From assembly GCA_017466885.1 (NCBI GenBank), contig JAFTTH010000009.1, positions 124,001 through 188,000 of the forward strand: DNA of 64,000 nucleotides, given 5' to 3'. The position numbers and the translations under genes were made by a program. This document shows, one piece after another, positions 7,794-15,816 of the stretch (position 1 is its first letter; each line of letters begins with the position of its first letter). The notes beneath the pieces are model-generated. The model saw only the letters and a program-made list of their open reading frames with translations, made no database searches and was not told where the DNA came from. This DNA comes from Oscillospiraceae bacterium (GTDB lineage: Bacteria > Bacillota > Clostridia > Oscillospirales > Ruminococcaceae).

Positions 7794-9025
7794 TGCTTAT
7801 TCTGCAAGAAGGCGAGGATGCGTTCCAACGTTTGCTCCGGATCCTCCGAAACAGCAACGGAATGGTCGGCCATTGACCGATAAATAGGCATTCTTTCCCG
7901 GGAAAGCCGTTCCAAAGCACGCCCTCCGTCTGACAAGGGTCTTCCCTTTACATCCAGTTGCTCCATTGGACGGTCCAAAAAGATCACTGTTCCGTTCTGA
8001 CGGAGCGCTCTTCGGTTTTCCTCCCGCAAAATGGCGCCTCCACCGGTGGCGATGATCCACCCCGTCTGCATTCCTGCCTCTTTGACAGCTACCGTTTCCA
8101 GATCCCGGAAGAAGTTTTCTCCCTTTTGGGCAATCAGATCAGGGATGGAAATTCCTGCTTTTTCCTCTACCAAATAATCTGTGTCTGTTATCGGTCTGTT
8201 CAATCGGTCGGCAAGGAGCTTGGCAACGGTGCTCTTCCCGCTTCCCGGCATTCCGATGAGAACGATATTTTTCATTCCCGAAAGAATGTGGTCGGTCACC
8301 TCTTCGATCAGGGCATCCTCCAATATTCCGCCGGTAAACACCTCCGAAGCACGCTTTGCCTGGGCCACCAGCATGGGCAATCCGTTCTCGCAGGGAATCC
8401 CCAAAGACTCCGCATCCAGCAAAAATGCCGTCTTTACGGGATTATAGATAATATCCACCACCCAATTTAGATGAGAGAATCCTTCCAGTCCCAAGGGGCT
8501 TTCCCCATTATGAGGGTACATCCCCACCGGAGTAGTATTAACAATAGCGTCTGCATCGTAATGGAGGGAGATGTTGCTGTAGTTATTCTCCCCGGAGCGG
8601 GAGATCACCACCACTTCCCTCGCCTGCATATCCCGAAGCACAGTGCACACCGCAAGGCTTGCACCGCCGCTACCCAAAACGAGGCATTTCTTCCCCGCCA
8701 CCGCAAAGCCACGGCTCTCCAGCATCCAGCGAAAGCCGTAATAATCAGTATTATCCCCAAAGAGGGTGCCGTCCGCTCTGCGGCGAAGAGTGTTGACACT
8801 GCCGATCTTTTTTGCGGCATCCGAAAGCTCTCTGCAGTATGGGATCACATCCTTTTTATAAGGGATGGTCACGTTAATGGCGTCAAAGGCACCGGTGCGG
8901 AGAAACTGCTCCAGCGCCTCTGGCTCGGTGGAAAAAAGCTCATAGGAGTAATCGCCGAAAAAGCGGTGGATCTGCGGAGAAAGGCTATGGGACAGGGTGC
9001 GTCCCAAAAGGCCACAACGCATCAT
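7790..9025 (-). CDS. aroE-aroK: bifunctional shikimate dehydrogenase / shikimate kinase
   Basis: 411 residues. Residues 1 to about 250 are AroE: the substrate-binding N-terminus SHSLSPQIHR, INVTIPYKK with the catalytic Lys, GDNTDYYGF, and the NADP-binding LGSGGAS. Residues about 251-411 are shikimate kinase: P-loop GMPGSGKST, DTDYLVEEK, the FRDLE and TGGGAI motifs, and the lid FLDRPMEQL. The two successive-but-one steps to shikimate 3-phosphate are thus joined in one chain. Start ATG 9025 lies 7 nt after GGAGG and overlaps the pheA stop; GTG 9028 is an alternative. It is the last gene of the aroC-pheA-aroE/K transcript. Confidence 0.95.
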   Translation of the reverse strand: MMRCGLLGRTLSHSLSPQIHRFFGDYSYELFSTEPEALEQFLRTGAFDAINVTIPYKKDVIPYCRELSDAAKKIGSVNTLRRRADGTLFGDNTDYYGFRWMLESRGFAVAGKKCLVLGSGGASLAVCTVLRDMQAREVVVISRSGENNYSNISLHYDADAIVNTTPVGMYPHNGESPLGLEGFSHLNWVVDIIYNPVKTAFLLDAESLGIPCENGLPMLVAQAKRASEVFTGGILEDALIEEVTDHILSGMKNIVLIGMPGSGKSTVAKLLADRLNRPITDTDYLVEEKAGISIPDLIAQKGENFFRDLETVAVKEAGMQTGWIIATGGGAILREENRRALRQNGTVIFLDRPMEQLDVKGRPLSDGGRALERLSRERMPIYRSMADHSVAVSEDPEQTLERILAFLQNKQ

Positions 9026-10167
9026 CACACAACCTCCGTATAGCTTCCCAGATACTCAAACTCCTCCGTCTCCGCCTCCATTTGGCAAAGAAGCTGGGCG
9101 AGCTTGGGAGAATACACCGAGGAATCAATATCGAAATAGAACATAAACTCAAAATCTCTGCCCGGAATCGGACGGGATTCCAGTTTGATCAGGTTGATCC
9201 CCAGCGCATAAAACCGGGACATTACTTTATAAAGGGAACCGGGCTTATGGGGAATGACCATCATCAAGCTGGTCCGCTCCGCCCCGGGATAGATTTCCAG
9301 ATCCTTGGAGATACAGATAAAGCGGGTATAGTTATTATCCACATTCTGACAGTTGCGATGGATCACCGTCAGCTGATAAAGCTCCGCACAGCTATCCGAG
9401 CAAAGGACAGCCAAATCATCCCGATTACTGTTGGCAACATATTCTGCGGCAGCAGCCGTATTTTCAAAAGAGGTCAGCTTCACATTTTTGAGTCCCTCCA
9501 GGAAAACACTGCACTGGCTCAGAGCCTGATCGTGGGAAACAATCTCCCGGATCTTATCCAGCTCCACCGGCTTTTTTGCCATCAAAGCGTGGTTGATATG
9601 CAGCCGGGTACTCCGGACAATGCTGAAACGGTACTGGATCATCAGATCGTAGATCCGGTTGACTGAACCGGCGGTACTGTTTTCCAGGGGAAGGATTCCG
9701 TATTTACACAGGCCCTTATCCACAGCACTGAAAACAGCATCAAAGCTACGGAAGAAAAGGATATCCGGCGCAGAGAAAAGCTTCTCGCAGGCCTGCTGAG
9801 AGTAGGCCCCCTCTGTTCCCTGGCAAGCAATAACCGCCCGTTCCGGAAAGAGCTTATTGGTAGTTTCCAGGGCCTTGGTGATCTTTTCGTAGAGCTTGGA
9901 GGTACCGTCCATCTTCCGGTGCTGATAGGATCGGCTCAAGGACATAATCAGATTATACAGGGTGCGGACATCCAGCTCCATTTCCTCTCCCGCAAGCTCC
10001 GAAACCCGGGTCAAAAGCTCCCGTTCCCGCTTTTTATCGGTAACGGCCATTCCTTCCTGCGCCTTCCATTCAGCGATTTCACCGCTGATCTTCATCCGCT
10101 CGCAGAAAAGGGATACAAGCTGTTCATCCGTTTTGTCAATCCGTTCTCTGAGTTGTTTGATATCCAT
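9025..10167 (-). CDS. pheA: bifunctional chorismate mutase / prephenate dehydratase
   Basis: 380 residues. Residues 1-85 are an AroQ-type chorismate mutase helix bundle (LRERIDKTDEQLVSLFCERM). Residues about 108-285 are prephenate dehydratase, including the TRF catalytic signature in NNYTRFICIS. Residues about 297-370 are the ACT regulatory domain (GSLYKVMSRF, and LESRP, the Phe-binding motif). It converts chorismate to phenylpyruvate and is presumably feedback-inhibited by phenylalanine. It is translated from ATG 10167 behind AGGAG and overlaps aroE-aroK downstream. Confidence 0.96.
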   Translation of the reverse strand: MDIKQLRERIDKTDEQLVSLFCERMKISGEIAEWKAQEGMAVTDKKRERELLTRVSELAGEEMELDVRTLYNLIMSLSRSYQHRKMDGTSKLYEKITKALETTNKLFPERAVIACQGTEGAYSQQACEKLFSAPDILFFRSFDAVFSAVDKGLCKYGILPLENSTAGSVNRIYDLMIQYRFSIVRSTRLHINHALMAKKPVELDKIREIVSHDQALSQCSVFLEGLKNVKLTSFENTAAAAEYVANSNRDDLAVLCSDSCAELYQLTVIHRNCQNVDNNYTRFICISKDLEIYPGAERTSLMMVIPHKPGSLYKVMSRFYALGINLIKLESRPIPGRDFEFMFYFDIDSSVYSPKLAQLLCQMEAETEEFEYLGSYTEVV

Positions 10168-10185
10168 TTTGAAAAACTCCTCTGT

Positions 10186-11250
10186 TTATAAAATCATATC
10201 ACATACAGCGATGGCCGCCGCCGCTTCCACACAGACCGTTGCCCGGGGAACGACGCAAGGGTCGTGCCGCCCTCTGGCCTTCAGTTCAACCTCCTCCATT
10301 TTGGAGAGGCTGACGCTTTGCTGGGGCAACGCAATGGTTGGGGTTGGCTTAAAGGCTACCCGAAAAAGGATCGGCATCCCCGAGGAGATCCCACCCAGGA
10401 TCCCACCGTGATGGTTGGTTTGGGTGCAGATTGCGCCATCCTGGATACAGAAAGGATCGTTGTTCTCGCTTCCGCGCATCCGGGCCGCGGCAAAGCCGCT
10501 CCCAAACTCCAGACCCTTGACCGCAGGAATCCCAAACAGAATCGCTGCCAGACGGTTCTCAATCCCATCAAACATCGGGTCACCGATTCCGCCGGGCATT
10601 CCCACCACGGCACATTCTACGATGCCGCCAATGGAATCCCCCTGTGTTCTGACATCGCTGATCAGTTCCTGCATCTTCTCTGAAATTACCGGGTCAATGA
10701 CTGCAAACCGGGTCCGGGGGAAATCTTTTTCCGATACCGTCACCGGATCGAAGGGGGTATCCTGCAACGAGCCTATCGAATAAATATGAGCTCCGACGGC
10801 AATCCCCTTCTGCTCCAACAGCTGCATACACAGTCCGCCCGCAATGCAGAGAGGCGCTGTCAGCCGCCCGGAAAAATGTCCACCGCCCCGAACATCCTGA
10901 TACCCTCCGTACCGCATTTGCGCGGTAAAATCTGCGTGAGCCGGGCGAGGAATATCCTTCAGCTCACGATAGTCCACCGAGCGGGTATCCTCATTCCGGA
11001 TGACGGCACAGATAGGCGCTCCGCAAGTCACACCGTCCACAATCCCGCTCAAAAATTCAGGGCGATCCTCCTCGGTCCGTGGGGTGGAAAATCTGTCTCC
11101 GCCCGGAGCGCGACGCGCCAAAAACTGCCCCAGTTTCTCCATATCGACCGTTATGCCGGCAGGAAAGCCGTCAATCACCACGCCGATACCGGCCGCATGT
11201 GACTGGCCAAAAATAGAGATTTTTAATGTTTGTCCGATGATGGATGACAT
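10186..11250 (-). CDS. aroC: chorismate synthase
   Basis: 354 residues, full length. It carries the family motifs GQSHAAGIG near the N-terminus, RRAPGGDRFSTPR, RGGGHFSGRLTAPLCIAGG, and the C-terminal RHDPCVVPRA. It makes chorismate from 5-enolpyruvylshikimate 3-phosphate and needs reduced FMN. The start is ATG 11250 behind GGAGGAAGATTTT. It is the first gene of the aroC-pheA-aroE/K transcript and has its own consensus promoter, so it can be expressed apart from aroF-tyrA-aroB-aroA. Confidence 0.97.
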   Translation of the reverse strand: MSSIIGQTLKISIFGQSHAAGIGVVIDGFPAGITVDMEKLGQFLARRAPGGDRFSTPRTEEDRPEFLSGIVDGVTCGAPICAVIRNEDTRSVDYRELKDIPRPAHADFTAQMRYGGYQDVRGGGHFSGRLTAPLCIAGGLCMQLLEQKGIAVGAHIYSIGSLQDTPFDPVTVSEKDFPRTRFAVIDPVISEKMQELISDVRTQGDSIGGIVECAVVGMPGGIGDPMFDGIENRLAAILFGIPAVKGLEFGSGFAAARMRGSENNDPFCIQDGAICTQTNHHGGILGGISSGMPILFRVAFKPTPTIALPQQSVSLSKMEEVELKARGRHDPCVVPRATVCVEAAAAIAVCDMIL

Positions 11251-11293
11251 AAAATCTTCCTCCGTTTATGTTCATCGAAGATAAAACGATATT

Positions 11294-11322
11294 ATTATAA
11301 ACCTCTGCTCGGAAAATGTCAA
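11294..11322 (-). promoter_or_regulatory. internal promoter for aroC-pheA-aroE/K
   Basis: Minus strand TTGACA (11317-11322), 17-nt spacer, TATAAT (11294-11299), between the aroA stop and the aroC start. It is a perfect consensus promoter that splits the aromatic cluster into two transcription units. No terminator is visible in the short gap, so read-through from aroA is also likely. Confidence 0.8.
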
Positions 11323-11325
11323 AAA

Positions 11326-12573
11326 CTACACACAATGGCTTTGAAACAACGGAAAGAAGTCCGGATAGGATTTATCTGCCGCAGAGGCATTTTGGATGGT
11401 GACCGGCTTTCCGCAAGCCACCGCCGCCACCGCCGCCGACATTGCAATCCGATGATCGTTATAGGAATCGATCTGACCGCCCCGCAAGCCACCGCCCGCA
11501 ATGATCATTCCGTCCTCTGTGGGCCGGGCAGAACCGCCCAGGGCATTGATCAGGGCGCAGGTGGATTCGATTCGATCGCTTTCCTTCAGCCGGAGCCGTT
11601 CTGCGTGAATAATCCGGGTCGTCCCGGCGGCTGCAGCCGCTGTCACCGCCAAAACAGGAACAAGATCAGGGATATCCGCCGCGTCAATCTCGATTCCGTG
11701 CAACGCAGAAGGCTTGACCCAGCAGCCTTGGTCGTCCATTCCAATCTCTGCGCCAAACGCCCGGAGAATCTCCACGATTTTTCGATCCCCCTGCCGGGAA
11801 GCCGGGTCGAGGTTTCCGCAGAGAACCGTCTTCCCTTTTCCAACCGCTCCGGCACAAAGCCAAAATGCCCCATTGGACCAATCACCCTCTGCCCGGATCT
11901 CGCCCGGAGAGGTCAGTCCCTTTGACCCGATTCGGAAAAGATTCGGTTCAACCTCTTCAATTTCGGCACCAAACTGCCACAGGGCATCCAGCGTCATATC
12001 AATATATGGGCGGGATTCCACCTTTCCGGTGACCCGGAGCAGGCTCTCCCCTCCCGCCATAGGAAGGGCAAATAGCAGTCCGCTGATAAACTGGGAGCTG
12101 ACATTCCCTGCAATGGAATACTCCCCCGGCCGAAGCCTGCCCTGGCAGGTGAGGGGAAACTGCCCCGGTTGGGAAAGAGCCGCTCCTCCTTCGCAGAGCA
12201 CCTCATAAAGAGGAGAAATGGGGCGTTTTGCAAGGTAATCCGAACCTGTAAAGGTGACATCCTTGCCAAGCACAGCGGCCACTGGGAGGAGCATTCGGAA
12301 GGTGGAGCCGCTTTCACCGCAATCCAAAACTCTGCCGGCACAAGCCTCGGGAAGGGGGCAAATCTCAAGGTCCGTGCCCTCCCGCCTGATTTGAGCGACA
12401 TACCCGTCCAGACACCCGGCAGTCGCTTGGGTATCCTTGGAAAAAATCGCGTTCCGGATGGTGGTTTTTCCCTTTGCCAGCGCTGCACAGATCATCAGAC
12501 GGTGCAGGCGGGATTTACTGCTGATTATGTCGATCCGCCCACCGATTCCATTCGCCTGAAGGGTAATATCCAT
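11326..12573 (-). CDS. aroA: 3-phosphoshikimate 1-carboxyvinyltransferase (EPSP synthase)
   Basis: 415 residues, two inside-out alpha/beta domains by family. The visible motifs are SKSRLHRLMICAALAKG (shikimate-phosphate binding), DCGESGSTFRMLLPVAA, RPISPLYEVL, and the C-terminal RLRLKESDRI and YNDHRIAMSAAVAA. It transfers enolpyruvate from PEP to shikimate 3-phosphate. The region normally LxGNAGTAxRP reads DCGESGSTFRM, as in the divergent class of bacterial enzymes. The start codon overlaps the aroB stop (TAATG), so the two are translationally coupled. Confidence 0.96.
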   Translation of the reverse strand: MDITLQANGIGGRIDIISSKSRLHRLMICAALAKGKTTIRNAIFSKDTQATAGCLDGYVAQIRREGTDLEICPLPEACAGRVLDCGESGSTFRMLLPVAAVLGKDVTFTGSDYLAKRPISPLYEVLCEGGAALSQPGQFPLTCQGRLRPGEYSIAGNVSSQFISGLLFALPMAGGESLLRVTGKVESRPYIDMTLDALWQFGAEIEEVEPNLFRIGSKGLTSPGEIRAEGDWSNGAFWLCAGAVGKGKTVLCGNLDPASRQGDRKIVEILRAFGAEIGMDDQGCWVKPSALHGIEIDAADIPDLVPVLAVTAAAAAGTTRIIHAERLRLKESDRIESTCALINALGGSARPTEDGMIIAGGGLRGGQIDSYNDHRIAMSAAVAAVACGKPVTIQNASAADKSYPDFFPLFQSHCV

Positions 12574-13622
12574 TATCCTAATCCTTCCTTCAAAACAACC
12601 GCCATCTCCGAAACCGGGATGGGGTAAATTTCGCAGTTTCCAATCTCTCTTGGAATGACCAGGTCGATCCGGTCTCCTTCCCGCTTTTTATCGTGCAGGG
12701 CGGAACGGATCAGTTCCTCCGCCGAGAAGGGACAGGTCACCGGCAACCGGTAGCTTTCAAGCAAATCCGTCAGACGCTTTGGCAGATCGGCGGCACAAAG
12801 TCCGGCCTTTGCCGCATAACAGGTAACTGCCACCATCCCCATCGCTACGGCACTTCCGTGAGAAATCCGGAAGTCGCTGGCTGCTTCAATGGCGTGGCCA
12901 ACGGTATGGCCGAGATTCAAAAGCTTCCGCCGACCGGTATCAAACTCATCCTCCATTACGATCTGTCGCTTGTATTCCACGCATTCGGCGACGATCAGCT
13001 CCATATCCTCGCATCTTTCCTCCAGCCGCTTAAAAAGTCCGGTATCTGCAAGCATTCCGTATTTCACAATCTCTGCAAAGCCATCGGCGACGATCTCCGG
13101 CGGAAGCGTTTGAAAAAGCTCCGGATCGCAGATCACCCGGCGGGGCTGAAAAAAGGAACCGAAGAGATTCTTCCCTGCCCGGAGGTTCACCGCCGTTTTC
13201 CCGCCCACAGAGGAATCCACTGCCGCAAGCACCGAGGTTGGGATCTGCACACAACCGACCCCGCGCAGAAACAGAGATGCGCAAAGCCCCGTCAGATCCC
13301 CGGTGACACCGCCGCCAAGAGCAATCAAGCCATCCGACCTGGTAAACTCCCGCTCCGCCAAAAATTCGGCGAGAGCAACCAGCTGACCGGGATTTTTAGA
13401 CTCCTCCCCTGCCGGTATGGTATAAGAAACAGGGTCAAACCCGGCCTCCCGGAGGGATTGTTCCAACCGGGCTCCGTAAAGAGGGGCAACGTTGGAATCA
13501 CTGACAACACAAACCCGGTTGCCCCGGAGCACCTCTCTGCAAAGCGCACCGGCCCGGGAAAAGATTCCGTTTTCAATCAAGACAGAATATTGGCGCGAAG
13601 CCTTCACAACGATCTCTTTCAT
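12573..13622 (-). CDS. aroB: 3-dehydroquinate synthase
   Basis: 349 residues. It has the NAD-binding and metal-binding motifs of the family: GGGVTGDLTGLCASLFLRG, the long VQIPTSVLAAVDSSVGGKT with its Lys, a conserved EIVKYGM, and LNLGHTVGHAIE, whose His residues bind Zn. It converts DAHP to 3-dehydroquinate. The ATG overlaps the tyrA stop by 4 nt (ATGA). No gene for 3-dehydroquinate dehydratase (aroD/aroQ) is present in the window, so that step must be encoded elsewhere. Confidence 0.97.
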   Translation of the reverse strand: MKEIVVKASRQYSVLIENGIFSRAGALCREVLRGNRVCVVSDSNVAPLYGARLEQSLREAGFDPVSYTIPAGEESKNPGQLVALAEFLAEREFTRSDGLIALGGGVTGDLTGLCASLFLRGVGCVQIPTSVLAAVDSSVGGKTAVNLRAGKNLFGSFFQPRRVICDPELFQTLPPEIVADGFAEIVKYGMLADTGLFKRLEERCEDMELIVAECVEYKRQIVMEDEFDTGRRKLLNLGHTVGHAIEAASDFRISHGSAVAMGMVAVTCYAAKAGLCAADLPKRLTDLLESYRLPVTCPFSAEELIRSALHDKKREGDRIDLVIPREIGNCEIYPIPVSEMAVVLKEGLG

Positions 13623-14455
13623 CCCCGATCGATCCTTTCTTTTCGTTCCCGGCCCTCCTTCAGGAGGGTGCGAAGAGTATCTGCATCTTTGTCAGCAATG
13701 GCATTCCGATAGTCAGTCAATGCACCAATCAGGCCATCCAACTCTTCGCAGAGTGTGTCAGGATTATCCAAAAAGAGCTCTGTCCACATCTCCTCATTAA
13801 GCCACGCAACACGGGTCAGATCTTTGTAGCTCCCGGCAGAAAAGCCTTTATGCACCTCCGCCCGAGGGCTTTTTACATACGCATTGGAAACAACGTGGGC
13901 AAGCTGGGAGGTGAAGGCAATATTTTCATCGTGCACCTGGGCGGTGGTAATGGTAATGCTTCCAAATCCAATAGAGCGTAGCATTTCACTGACCCGGGAA
14001 AGGAGGAGAATATTTTCGGTATTTTCCGGAACGAGGATCATCGATGCGCCGCCAAAGAGGTTTGCCCGGGAATTTTTGAAGCCGGACAGATGCAGGCCCG
14101 CCATAGGATGGCCGCCGATAAAGGTAAATCCGCCCTCTTTTGCCGCGGCAAAACACGCGGGGCAAACCGCCCGTTTGACACCGCAGCAGTCGATGACCAC
14201 CGCATCCGGCTTCAGCTTCCCCTTCAGGCTCTCAATATATTCCACCGCAGCGCCGGGATAAAGAGCGACAAACAGATAGTCACATTCCGCCAGCATCGCC
14301 TCCGACAGAGAACCGTCAATGGCGCCGACCAGAAGGGCAAGCCGTTCTGCGGAAGTATCTTTATCAAAGCCATAGACCTCCGCATCGGTATAATACTTAA
14401 ACGCTTTGGCAATCGAACCACCGATCAAGCCAAGACCCGCAACCCCGATGATCAT
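13619..14455 (-). CDS. tyrA: prephenate dehydrogenase
   Basis: 278 residues from ATG 14455, preceded by GGAGG at 7 nt. The N-terminal Rossmann domain starts IIGVAGLGLIGGSIAKAF. The helical domain holds the conserved IGGHPMAG, NLFGGA and TSQLAHVVSNA motifs of prephenate/arogenate dehydrogenases. It makes 4-hydroxyphenylpyruvate for tyrosine. Unlike many Bacillus enzymes it lacks a C-terminal ACT domain; the protein ends soon after the helical domain, so tyrosine feedback may act on transcription through the leader upstream of aroF. Confidence 0.94.
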   Translation of the reverse strand: MIIGVAGLGLIGGSIAKAFKYYTDAEVYGFDKDTSAERLALLVGAIDGSLSEAMLAECDYLFVALYPGAAVEYIESLKGKLKPDAVVIDCCGVKRAVCPACFAAAKEGGFTFIGGHPMAGLHLSGFKNSRANLFGGASMILVPENTENILLLSRVSEMLRSIGFGSITITTAQVHDENIAFTSQLAHVVSNAYVKSPRAEVHKGFSAGSYKDLTRVAWLNEEMWTELFLDNPDTLCEELDGLIGALTDYRNAIADKDADTLRTLLKEGRERKERIDRG

Positions 14456-14483
14456 TCTGCTTCCTCCATTCTGCCGAAACTTA

Positions 14484-15488
14484 TTACTGATGGACTGCCG
14501 CAAGCACACCCTTGACCCGTGCCGAAACATCCGCAAACTGTTCGGGAGTCAAAGACTGAGCGCCGTCGCAAAGGGCATGCATCGGGTCATTATGGACCTC
14601 GATCATCAAACCGTCTGCACCCACGGCGGCCGCCGCCAAAGCCAGAGGCTTTACCATCCGGGCAATTCCGCAGGCATGGCTGGGATCCACCACCACCGGC
14701 AGATGGGTCAGCTCGTGGAGCATCGGAACAGCGGAAAGATCAAGGGTATTCCGGGTATAGGTCTCAAAAGTACGGATTCCCCGCTCGCAGAGGACGACCT
14801 GCTCATTTCCGCCCGCCATAATATATTCCGCGCTCATCAGAAATTCCTTCAGAGTGTTGGCGAGACCTCTTTTCAGGAGGATCGGCTTTTTGGTCCGTCC
14901 CAGCTCCTTGAGCAGCTCAAAGTTTTGCATATTTCTTGCGCCAACCTGGATCATATCCACATTCTCAAAGAGAGGAAGATGATTGACATCCATAATCTCG
15001 GTGACGATGGGCATTCCCGTCTCCCGCTTGGCCTCGCTGAGCAGCTCGATCCCCTCTGCCTTCAGGCCCTGGAAATCGTAAGGAGAGGTGCGGGGCTTAA
15101 AGGCACCGCCCCGCAGGAGGGATGCTCCTGCTTCCTTTACCCGACGGGAAACCTCAATGATCTGCGCCTCTGTTTCCACCGAGCAGGGACCGGCAATCAG
15201 CGCAAAATTTCCTCCACCAATCTTTACTCCCCCCACATCCACGACAGTATCGTCCGGGTGAAACTTCCGGTTGGCGCTTTTAAAAGGTTCGCTGATCCGT
15301 TTTACGGAATCAATGATCTCCAGCCCTTCCAGTAAATCAACATCTATTTTACTGGTATCTCCGATCAAACCAAGAACCGTTTGATATTCTCCCTCCGAAA
15401 GATGGACCATCACCCCTTGGGATGAAATCCAGGAAATCAGGTTATCAATTTGTTTTTTTGGGGTTCCCATTTTTACAACTGCGATCAT
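14484..15488 (-). CDS. aroF: 3-deoxy-7-phosphoheptulonate (DAHP) synthase, AroA(beta)/KDO8P-like type
   Basis: 334 residues from ATG 15488, which has GGGAGG 9 nt upstream. Residues 1 to about 70 are a ferredoxin-like regulatory extension (MIAVVKMGTPKKQIDNLI). The rest is the type I-beta DAHP synthase barrel: ALIAGPCSVET, LRGGAFKPRTSPYDFQG, KRGLANTLKE, and PVVVDPSHACG, whose His binds metal. It commits PEP and erythrose 4-phosphate to aromatic synthesis. It is the first enzyme gene of the operon and sits directly behind the Phe/Tyr leader peptide and terminator. Confidence 0.96.
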   Translation of the reverse strand: MIAVVKMGTPKKQIDNLISWISSQGVMVHLSEGEYQTVLGLIGDTSKIDVDLLEGLEIIDSVKRISEPFKSANRKFHPDDTVVDVGGVKIGGGNFALIAGPCSVETEAQIIEVSRRVKEAGASLLRGGAFKPRTSPYDFQGLKAEGIELLSEAKRETGMPIVTEIMDVNHLPLFENVDMIQVGARNMQNFELLKELGRTKKPILLKRGLANTLKEFLMSAEYIMAGGNEQVVLCERGIRTFETYTRNTLDLSAVPMLHELTHLPVVVDPSHACGIARMVKPLALAAAAVGADGLMIEVHNDPMHALCDGAQSLTPEQFADVSARVKGVLAAVHQ

Positions 15489-15511
15489 GCTATTTTCCTC
15501 CCGACACTCTC

Positions 15512-15555
15512 TTAAAACATAATAAAAGCCCCACAGTGAATTACACTGCGAGGCT
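15512..15555 (-). terminator. attenuator terminator upstream of aroF, with a competing antiterminator arm
   Basis: On the minus strand AGCCTCGCAGTG (15544-15555) pairs throughout with CACTGTGGGGCT (15527-15538), counting G-U pairs, and is followed by TTTTATTATGTTTT. The 15 nt at 15535-15549 can instead pair with 15599-15613 (AGTGAATTGTGCTGC, three wobble pairs), which overlaps the last codons of the leader peptide. The two structures exclude each other, which is the signature of transcription attenuation. Confidence 0.8.
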
Positions 15556-15592
15556 CTTTTTGTTCCGGTATCACCGAATGCATTCGAACCGT

Positions 15593-15685
15593 TTAATTGC
15601 AGCACAATTCACTCTTATATTCGCTTCTAAAGAAACGAGCATAAAAGTAGAAAAAATATTCGGCTGCAAAAGCAAACAGCTTCAT
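15593..15685 (-). CDS. Phe/Tyr-rich leader peptide of the aromatic operon
   Basis: A 30-codon ORF beginning at ATG 15685 with AGGAGA 7 nt upstream, in the transcript of a consensus promoter. It has Phe at positions 4, 6, 11, 12, 14, 18 and 19 and Tyr at 10, 13, 15 and 23, which is 11 aromatic residues out of 30; the core reads EYFFYFYARFF. There is no Trp. The stop codon falls 3 nt after the antiterminator arm. Inferred mechanism: scarce Phe-tRNA or Tyr-tRNA stalls the ribosome in the core, leaves the arm at 15599-15613 free and prevents termination. A ribosome that reaches the stop covers the arm and lets the terminator form. No homologue was searched for. Confidence 0.85.
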   Translation of the reverse strand: MKLFAFAAEYFFYFYARFFRSEYKSELCCN

Positions 15686-15716
15686 GGCAATTTCTCCTAT
15701 GCATTCATTGAGGTGA

Positions 15717-15745
15717 AGTATATCACTTTAAAGCGCTAATGTCAA
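15717..15745 (-). promoter_or_regulatory. promoter of the aroF-tyrA-aroB-aroA operon
   Basis: Minus strand TTGACA (15740-15745), 17-nt spacer, TATACT (15717-15722). The transcript would start near 15710 and carries the leader peptide, the antiterminator/terminator pair and then aroF. This accounts for the 328-nt gap between aroF and the next gene. Confidence 0.85.
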
Positions 15746-15816
15746 GAACTTTTTTGAAAAAAATTTCATTTTTGGGAGTGCTTTTTTCATTTCTTTCGGA
15801 CTTAAAACCGCGTTTT

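Noticed and set aside
14490..15605. A longer DAHP synthase start at 15605
   Set aside because: The extra 39 codons would be read through the leader terminator and lack a ribosome site. ATG 15488 has GGGAGG and matches the family start.
15600..15700. tRNA gene in the aroF leader (GGTTCGAATGC resembles a T arm)
   Set aside because: No acceptor stem, D arm or anticodon arm can be folded around it; the leader peptide and attenuator explain the region.
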